Of a stretch of DNA of 45,999 nucleotides, positions 40,856 through 45,999 are shown piece after piece; position 1 is the first letter of the stretch; every line of letters begins with the position of its first letter. The stretch is from positions 1 through 45,999 of the forward strand of contig JAFSYI010000010.1 in the NCBI GenBank assembly GCA_017450065.1, read 5' to 3'. Position numbers and translations under genes: made by a program. This stretch comes from Lachnospiraceae bacterium. Lineage in GTDB: Bacteria; Bacillota; Clostridia; Lachnospirales; Lachnospiraceae. The notes beneath the pieces are model-generated. The model was not told the DNA's origin. It saw only the letters and a program-made list of their open reading frames with translations, and did not search any database.

Positions 40856-42532
40856 ATGAGAAAAATATTAAGATCAGCCATTCTGATTCTGACATCGGGC
40901 ATGATACTTGCCGGATGCAAGGTCAATGTCAATTTATATGACCGCGGGCAGAAACCGGAAACAGAGACGAAAGCAGAGCAGGAACAGCCTTCCGATATCG
41001 TCATACTTTTTACCAATGACGTACACTGCGCGGTTGATAAAGAGATAGGCTATGCGGGACTCACAGCTTACAGGAAGGATATGCAGGATGCGGGATATGA
41101 TGTCCTTCTTGTTGACGATGGTGATGAGATACAGGGCGCTACGATGGGTACACTCACAAAGGGTGACGCCATAATCGATATCATGAATGAAGTCGATTAT
41201 GATGTCGTGATTCCCGGTAACCATGATTTTGACTATGGAATGCAGCATTATCTGGATCTTACCAAAAAACTGGATTCCCCTGTCATCTGCTGTAATCTTA
41301 TTGATCTTAAGACAAACAGGACTGTCTTTGATCCGTATATAATCAAAACGGTAGGGGATAAGAAAATTGCTTTTGTGGGAGTGACGACACCTACTACGAT
41401 CACGGCATCTACGCCTGCATATTTCAAGGATGAAAATGGGAAACTGATATACAGCTTCTGTCAGAGTGAGGACGGGAGCAAGCTGTATGAGACAGTGCAG
41501 GAGGCTGTTGATACGGTAAATGCCGAAGGCGTCGACTATACCGTACTGATCTCTCATCTGGGAATAAATGAAAGTGATTCTCCGTACAGGTCATACGATG
41601 TAATAGCCAATACAACAGGCATAGATGTTGTTCTTGACGGACATTCGCACAATATTGTCGAAATGGAGCAGGTCAAAAACAGGGACGGCGAGGATGTAGT
41701 TCTCAGTCAGGCCGGGTGCTTTTTGCAAGCCATCGGAAAGCTGACGATCGACACGGAGGGAAATATTAAGACCGAGCTTGTATACGGCGATGTCTACGAT
41801 AAAAAGGACTCCGAAATAACAGACAGGATCGAGAAAGAGGAGGCTGAATACAATGAGATGATCAACCGGGTGGTCGGAAAAACAGACTATGACCTGACAA
41901 TACTCGAAGAGGACGGCTTGACCAGACGCGTACGGAGCAACGAGACAAACCTGGCCGATCTTGTTACCGATGCATACCGTTATTCGACCGGTGCAGATGT
42001 AGCGTTAACTAACGGAGGAGGTATCCGCGCGGATATCAAGGCCGGCGATATAACATATAATGATCTTATTAATGTAAATCCGTTTGCCGATGAGTTACTG
42101 ATGCGCAAAGTGACAGGACAGGAGTTGGCAGATGCTCTTGAATACAGTGTAAGCTTTGAACCGGATGAATTCGGTGGATTCCTGCAGGTGTCCGGTATGA
42201 CTTTCGATGTTGACCTCGGGGTAAAATCACAGGTTAAGGTTGATGAGGACGGTATGTTTACCGGATTTTCAGGAGACGAACGGCGTGTGTCAAATATCCT
42301 GATAGGCGGTGAGCCCATTGATCCGAAAAAGGAATATATGGTGGCATGTCTTGAGTACATCCTGTTTGAGCAGGGTAACGGCTACACGATGTTCAAAGGG
42401 GAAAAGGTCGATCTGGACAGGCATCTGCAGGATATCGATTCCCTCATAGAGTATCTGGGATCACTGAACGGCGTAGTGCCTGAAGAATATGCGGATATCA
42501 AAGGCCAGGGCAGGATACGGATCAAGGAGTAA
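40856..42532 (+). CDS. 5'-nucleotidase/2',3'-cyclic phosphodiesterase family lipoprotein
   Basis: A 558-residue exported enzyme. The signal peptide ends in the lipobox LAGC (Cys20 or so), so it is likely lipid-anchored. The metallophosphatase domain has ILFTNDVHCAV, LLVDDGDEIQGA, VIPGNHDFDYG, VLISHLGIN and LDGHSHN, all di-metal ligands in the UshA order. The C-terminal substrate domain has NLADLVTDAYRYSTGADVAL, TNGGGIRADI and FEQGNGYTMF. It would release phosphate or nucleosides from external nucleotides at the membrane surface. GCGGGGGAAAATCAT precedes the ATG at 40856. Confidence 0.92.
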   Translation: MRKILRSAILILTSGMILAGCKVNVNLYDRGQKPETETKAEQEQPSDIVILFTNDVHCAVDKEIGYAGLTAYRKDMQDAGYDVLLVDDGDEIQGATMGTLTKGDAIIDIMNEVDYDVVIPGNHDFDYGMQHYLDLTKKLDSPVICCNLIDLKTNRTVFDPYIIKTVGDKKIAFVGVTTPTTITASTPAYFKDENGKLIYSFCQSEDGSKLYETVQEAVDTVNAEGVDYTVLISHLGINESDSPYRSYDVIANTTGIDVVLDGHSHNIVEMEQVKNRDGEDVVLSQAGCFLQAIGKLTIDTEGNIKTELVYGDVYDKKDSEITDRIEKEEAEYNEMINRVVGKTDYDLTILEEDGLTRRVRSNETNLADLVTDAYRYSTGADVALTNGGGIRADIKAGDITYNDLINVNPFADELLMRKVTGQELADALEYSVSFEPDEFGGFLQVSGMTFDVDLGVKSQVKVDEDGMFTGFSGDERRVSNILIGGEPIDPKKEYMVACLEYILFEQGNGYTMFKGEKVDLDRHLQDIDSLIEYLGSLNGVVPEEYADIKGQGRIRIKE

Positions 42533-42562
42533 AGATGTAGCTCATGTAACGGAACAACACAT

Positions 42563-42612
42563 AAAAAACGGAAAAAATGTGATTTTTCACACATTTTTTC
42601 CGTTTTTTCTTT
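42563..42612. terminator. Bidirectional rho-independent terminator
   Basis: AAAAAACGGAAAAAATGTG (42563-42581) pairs exactly with 42590-42608, followed by CTTTTTT. It closes the 5'-nucleotidase transcript. Confidence 0.92.
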
Positions 42613-42726
42613 TTTTAACGTAGATTATATGATATTATGCTGATATAAGAGTTGATATAAGAAGTATGCTTTGACACAGAATCAATTTGTTGATGAATTG
42701 CTGTAATACGCTGCGAGGTAAGGATA

Positions 42727-44028
42727 TTGGAGCGATCTGTAATGAAGGACCTTCTGAAATGGAAGGAATCAAAAAGGAGAAAGCCTCTTATACTGAAGGG
42801 TGCAAGACAGGTTGGAAAAACCTGGATACTCAAGGAGTTTGGAAAGTCCTTTTCCGATGGCTGCCTTTATATCAATTTCGATAAAGAAGAAGGACTAAGG
42901 AACATATTTGAAAGGACAAAGGACACAAACATTATAATAGAGGAGCTGGCACTGATCAGCGGCAGGAGAATAACAAAAGATACACTTATCATATTTGATG
43001 AGATACAAGCCTGCAGTGCCGCGCTTAATTCCCTTAAATACTTTTATGAAGACAATCCCGCGTATTATATAGCCTGCGCCGGTTCGCTGCTGGGAATAGA
43101 TCTTGCTGAAGGATTTCCTGTAGGCAAAGTGAATTATATTGAGATGTATCCCATGACTTATGAGGAGTTTCTCCTTGCTTGCGATGACAGAAGGCTTTTA
43201 TCCGCAATGGATGAGTTCGGCATTAATAGACCGGTCCCGGATGTAATGTATATTTCATATATAGAGAGGATGAAACAGTATTTTACCGTTGGGGGAATGC
43301 CGGAGGCGGTAAAGTCATGGAGCGAGAACCGGGATCCGGAGGAAGTGGATGAAATACTGGAGGAGATCATTTTTGCTTATGAGCGAGACATGGGCAAGCA
43401 TCCCGATAAGAATGACATTCCCAAGGTTCACTACATTTGGGATTCGGTGGCTTCACAGCTGGCAAGAGACAATAAGAAATTCCTCTACAAAGCAGCCAGA
43501 GAAGGAGCCAGAGCCAGAGAATACGAAAATGCACTGAACTGGCTTGTAAATGCGGATATACTTCATAAGGTTAACTCAATTACAAAGCCCGGCCTGCCGA
43601 TCTCGGCATATGATGATCTTTCCGCTTTCAAGATATTTATGAATGATGTCGGAATACTAAGAAGGAAGTCGGGATTGTTAGGCGCGGCCTTTTCAGAGCA
43701 GTCTGCGCTGTTTGAAGAATTTAAGGGTGCATTTACGGAGAACTATGTACTACAGAGCCTGATCACGCAGTTAAAGGTTAGTCCCAGATACTGGAAGGAC
43801 TCAAAGCACGAGGTTGATTTCGTAGTCCAACACAACGATAAAGTCATTCCGATAGAAGTGAAAGCGGGGAACAGCGTAAAAACAGTCAGTATGAAAAGAT
43901 ACGCAGCGCAGAACGACTGCTCATTGATGCTCCGTGTTTCGTTAAGGAATATAACATTGGACGGAAATGTATTGAATATTCCGCTATTCCTGACAGATCG
44001 GGCTTGTGCTTTTATAGCTGATATTTAA
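42727..44028 (+). CDS. AAA_14/DUF4143-family ATPase
   Basis: A 433-residue protein. LKGARQVGKTWILKEF is Walker A, DTLIIFDEIQAC Walker B, and YIACAGSLLGI the sensor region. The C-terminal half (IYSYIERMKQYF-like text, TVGGMPEAVKSW, FKGAFTENYVLQSLITQL) is DUF4143, ending with EVDFVVQHNDKVIPIEVKAG, a PD-(D/E)xK-like active-site motif. The family is widespread, mobile and of unknown function. I kept the TTG at 42727 because GAGGTAAGGA lies just before and homologues usually have an Arg/Tyr-containing segment before LLKWK; ATG 42742 is the alternative. Confidence 0.85.
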   Translation: MERSVMKDLLKWKESKRRKPLILKGARQVGKTWILKEFGKSFSDGCLYINFDKEEGLRNIFERTKDTNIIIEELALISGRRITKDTLIIFDEIQACSAALNSLKYFYEDNPAYYIACAGSLLGIDLAEGFPVGKVNYIEMYPMTYEEFLLACDDRRLLSAMDEFGINRPVPDVMYISYIERMKQYFTVGGMPEAVKSWSENRDPEEVDEILEEIIFAYERDMGKHPDKNDIPKVHYIWDSVASQLARDNKKFLYKAAREGARAREYENALNWLVNADILHKVNSITKPGLPISAYDDLSAFKIFMNDVGILRRKSGLLGAAFSEQSALFEEFKGAFTENYVLQSLITQLKVSPRYWKDSKHEVDFVVQHNDKVIPIEVKAGNSVKTVSMKRYAAQNDCSLMLRVSLRNITLDGNVLNIPLFLTDRACAFIADI

Positions 44029-44115
44029 TAAAACAGATTAATATGCCGATATACTTATATAATGTACATAGGGTCGACTATCATATATGAATACAACACA
44101 AGTGGGATTTGACTG

Positions 44116-45468
44116 ATGAAAAAAGTAATAACCTACGGCTCCTTTGATCTGTTTCATGAGGGGCATTACAACATACTTAAGAGAGCAAAGGAGCTTGGCG
44201 ACTACCTGATAGTCGGTGTGACGACAGAGCATTACGACAGGAGCCGCGGCAAGCTTAACCTTGTGGACCCCATAATGACACGAATAGACAACGTGCGCAG
44301 GACCGGCTTCGCCGATGAGATAATAGTCGAGGATCATGAGGGCCAGAAAGTAGAGGATATCCAGAAATACGGGATAGACACCTTTGTTCTGGGAACCGAT
44401 TGGGTAGGGACGTTCGACTACCTTAAGGAATACTGTAATGTAGTATACCTTGAAAGGACTCCAGACATTTCGTCCACACTTAAAAGAAACGATATGATGC
44501 GGCTTGTGAAGCTCGGCATAGTCGGAACAGGCAGGATAGCAAGGAGATTTCAGGCTGAGACAGTGTATGTTTCAGGTATAGAAACGGTTGCCGCATATAA
44601 TCCCGAAAGATTAAGCCTCGAGAGCTATGCGAGGGAATTCACGGTAAAAGGATTTTCAGAAGATTACACAGAGTTTTTATCTTACGTTGATGCTGTTTAT
44701 ATTGCATCTCCCAATGAAACACATGCCGACTATGTAAGAAAAGCCATTAACGCAGGTAAGCATGTCCTGTGTGAGAAGCCGATGACCTTCACCTATGATG
44801 AAGCGGTCGAGCTGTATAAGCTTGCGAGAGAGCAGAACGTGGTTCTTATGGAGGGTATAAGAGCTGCATATCTTCCTGGTTTCCAGCAGCTGCTTACGGT
44901 TGCAAAAAAGGGAACTATCGGAAAGATATGTGATGTAGAAGCCTGCTTTACAAGAATAGGTGTCCCTGATTCACGGGAAATGTCTGATGCCAGATACGGC
45001 GGAGCATTTATGGAATACGGAAGCTATACCATGCTTCCGATATTTAAGCTGCTTGGCCTTGATTATGAAGACGTTATCATAGATTCCATTCTTGGAGAAA
45101 GTGGGATAGATCGATTTACCAAAGTCGGCTTCAGATATAAGGACAGTATGGCAACATCCAGAACAGGGGCAGGCGTAAAATCGGAAGGACAGCTGGTTAT
45201 ATCGGGCACAAAAGGCTACATTCTTGCACAGTCACCATGGTGGCTTATACGAAGCTTTGATGTAAGATATGAGGATGAATCAAGAGTAGATCATTATGAA
45301 GCTCCTTTTGTGGGAACGAGTGGGTTCAGATATGAGATAGCCGAGTTTATGGGTAAGATTAACGGTACGGGAGGTAAGGACTACAAACTTACAGCCGAAG
45401 AATCAATAGCTATGGCAAAGGTCGTTGAGAAGTTCATGAATATAAGACGTAAGCAGCAGGGATTTTAG
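44116..45468 (+). CDS. Glycerol-3-phosphate cytidylyltransferase fused to a Gfo/Idh/MocA oxidoreductase
   Basis: A 450-residue fusion. Residues 1-130 are a TagD-like nucleotidyltransferase: ITYGSFDLFHEGHYNIL with the HxGH motif, VGVTTEHYDRSRGK, and the ISSTLKR end motif (STSxxKxR type). From about 132 a Gfo/Idh/MocA NAD domain starts at LGIVGTGRIARRFQ, with VYIASPNETHADYVRKA and HVLCEKPMTFTYDEAVELYK (EKP motif). The first domain would make a CDP-activated alcohol, the second oxidise or reduce a sugar or polyol; the fusion suggests one precursor such as CDP-linked polyol for a teichoic-like glycan. A second Gfo/Idh gene follows. Confidence 0.88.
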   Translation: MKKVITYGSFDLFHEGHYNILKRAKELGDYLIVGVTTEHYDRSRGKLNLVDPIMTRIDNVRRTGFADEIIVEDHEGQKVEDIQKYGIDTFVLGTDWVGTFDYLKEYCNVVYLERTPDISSTLKRNDMMRLVKLGIVGTGRIARRFQAETVYVSGIETVAAYNPERLSLESYAREFTVKGFSEDYTEFLSYVDAVYIASPNETHADYVRKAINAGKHVLCEKPMTFTYDEAVELYKLAREQNVVLMEGIRAAYLPGFQQLLTVAKKGTIGKICDVEACFTRIGVPDSREMSDARYGGAFMEYGSYTMLPIFKLLGLDYEDVIIDSILGESGIDRFTKVGFRYKDSMATSRTGAGVKSEGQLVISGTKGYILAQSPWWLIRSFDVRYEDESRVDHYEAPFVGTSGFRYEIAEFMGKINGTGGKDYKLTAEESIAMAKVVEKFMNIRRKQQGF

Positions 45469-45469
45469 G

Positions 45470-45999
45470 ATGAGTATAAGGCTTGGTATAATAGGTACCG
45501 GAAGAATTGCATCACGGGCTGTAAATGAGATAGAGAAAGTAGACGGACTGAAGATCGCAGTGGTTATGAATCCGAATGTGAATCATGCACGTGAATTCGC
45601 AGATAAGTTTGGCATAGTTAATGTGTGTGAAGGTATCGAAGAGTTTAGGGACATAGTGGATGCGGTTTATGTGGCTTCGCCTCATGGAACGCATTTTAGT
45701 TATGTACGCGATCTTCTTAATATGGGATTTCACGTAATATGCGAAAAGCCGATGTCATTGAATCCTGAGCATGCAAGATCGTTATATTGCCTTGCCGTCG
45801 AAAAAGAACTGGTTTTGGTGGAAGGGATAAAAACAGCTTATTGTCCCGGGTTTATAAAGCTAGAGGAAGTTCTGTCAAGTGGTGGCATAGGGGATGTGGT
45901 TGATATAGAGTCTGCATTTACAAGGCTTACAGCTGAAGGCTGCAGGGAATATGATGACAAGAAATATGGTGGATCCTTTACGGAGTTCGGCACTTATAC
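45470..45999 (+). CDS. Gfo/Idh/MocA-family oxidoreductase, cut by window end
   Basis: The start ATG at 45470 lies one base after the preceding TAG. The frame is open to the last base: MSIRLGIIGTGRIASRAVNE (NAD loop), VYVASPHGTHFSYVRDLL, GFHVICEKPMSLNPEHARSL (EKP motif) and LVEGIKTAYCPG follow the same plan as the second half of the gene before it, so the pair probably arose by duplication. About 175 codons are visible of an expected 320. The substrate is unknown; context suggests a sugar or polyol of the glycan. Confidence 0.88.
   Translation, partial: MSIRLGIIGTGRIASRAVNEIEKVDGLKIAVVMNPNVNHAREFADKFGIVNVCEGIEEFRDIVDAVYVASPHGTHFSYVRDLLNMGFHVICEKPMSLNPEHARSLYCLAVEKELVLVEGIKTAYCPGFIKLEEVLSSGGIGDVVDIESAFTRLTAEGCREYDDKKYGGSFTEFGTY

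Overview
The window looks like chromosomal DNA of a motile, anaerobic Gram-positive of the Lachnospiraceae (Butyrivibrio/Roseburia-like). This is inferred from gene content, not from a marker gene. The clues are moderate GC with strong GGAGG-type ribosome binding sites, a VanW/YoaR protein, PPi-linked glycolysis (ppdK next to class II fba), a late flagellar operon ending in fliW-csrA, a LoaP-type NusG paralogue, and several AAA/DUF4143-type ATPases.

Layout. (1) 1-4.4 kb is a decayed accessory zone. It holds the C-terminus of an AAA/DUF234-type ATPase, a VanZ-like protein, palindromic repeats, a ribbon-helix-helix regulator behind a perfect 18-bp palindrome, a group II intron 3' remnant (domains V-VI) running into a 63-bp tandem hairpin array, a frameshifted arsR stub, a flavodoxin and an aldo/keto reductase pseudogene. 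(2) 4.4-15.1 kb is mostly housekeeping: a self-regulated MarR protein, a membrane UDP-sugar 4,6-dehydratase, endonuclease III, an anchored lipid-facing protein, a 34-residue membrane peptide, a VanW protein, an AIR-synthase-like protein, an Lrp regulator overlapping an aminotransferase, and a secreted CAP protein with a long structured leader. (3) 15.4-27.3 kb carries a HerA/DUF853 ATPase, a UDP-glucose-type dehydrogenase, an XRE regulator with a Lys/Asp tail coupled to manC-manA (activated sugars), ppdK with an unusual C-terminal extension, fba and a cation antiporter. (4) 27.4-34.7 kb is a late flagellar operon behind a sigma-28-type promoter: flgM, flgN-like, two tandem flgK paralogues, a long flgL, fliW and csrA. 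(5) 34.7-46.0 kb is a rearranged glycan locus: broken ispD-like cytidylyltransferases, an orphan ATPase, a Rieske oxygenase-like protein, loaP, an inserted HTH-HipA-like kinase with an overlapping small partner gene, a 5'-nucleotidase lipoprotein, an AAA_14/DUF4143 ATPase, a cytidylyltransferase fused to a Gfo/Idh oxidoreductase, and the start of a second Gfo/Idh oxidoreductase.

How the genes work together. EpsC-like dehydratase, Ugd, ManC/ManA, the cytidylyltransferases and the Gfo/Idh enzymes all feed surface glycan synthesis, and LoaP is likely to antiterminate the glycan operon. FlgM, FliW and CsrA form the checkpoint that ties late flagellar expression to assembly. Small non-coding palindromic repeats occur in at least four families. 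One copy sits inside an ispD-like gene with a 4-bp target duplication whose removal restores the reading frame. The candidates for something undescribed are the HTH-HipA-like kinase plus 118-residue partner, the multi-hairpin repeat, and the 63-bp hairpin array at the intron end.
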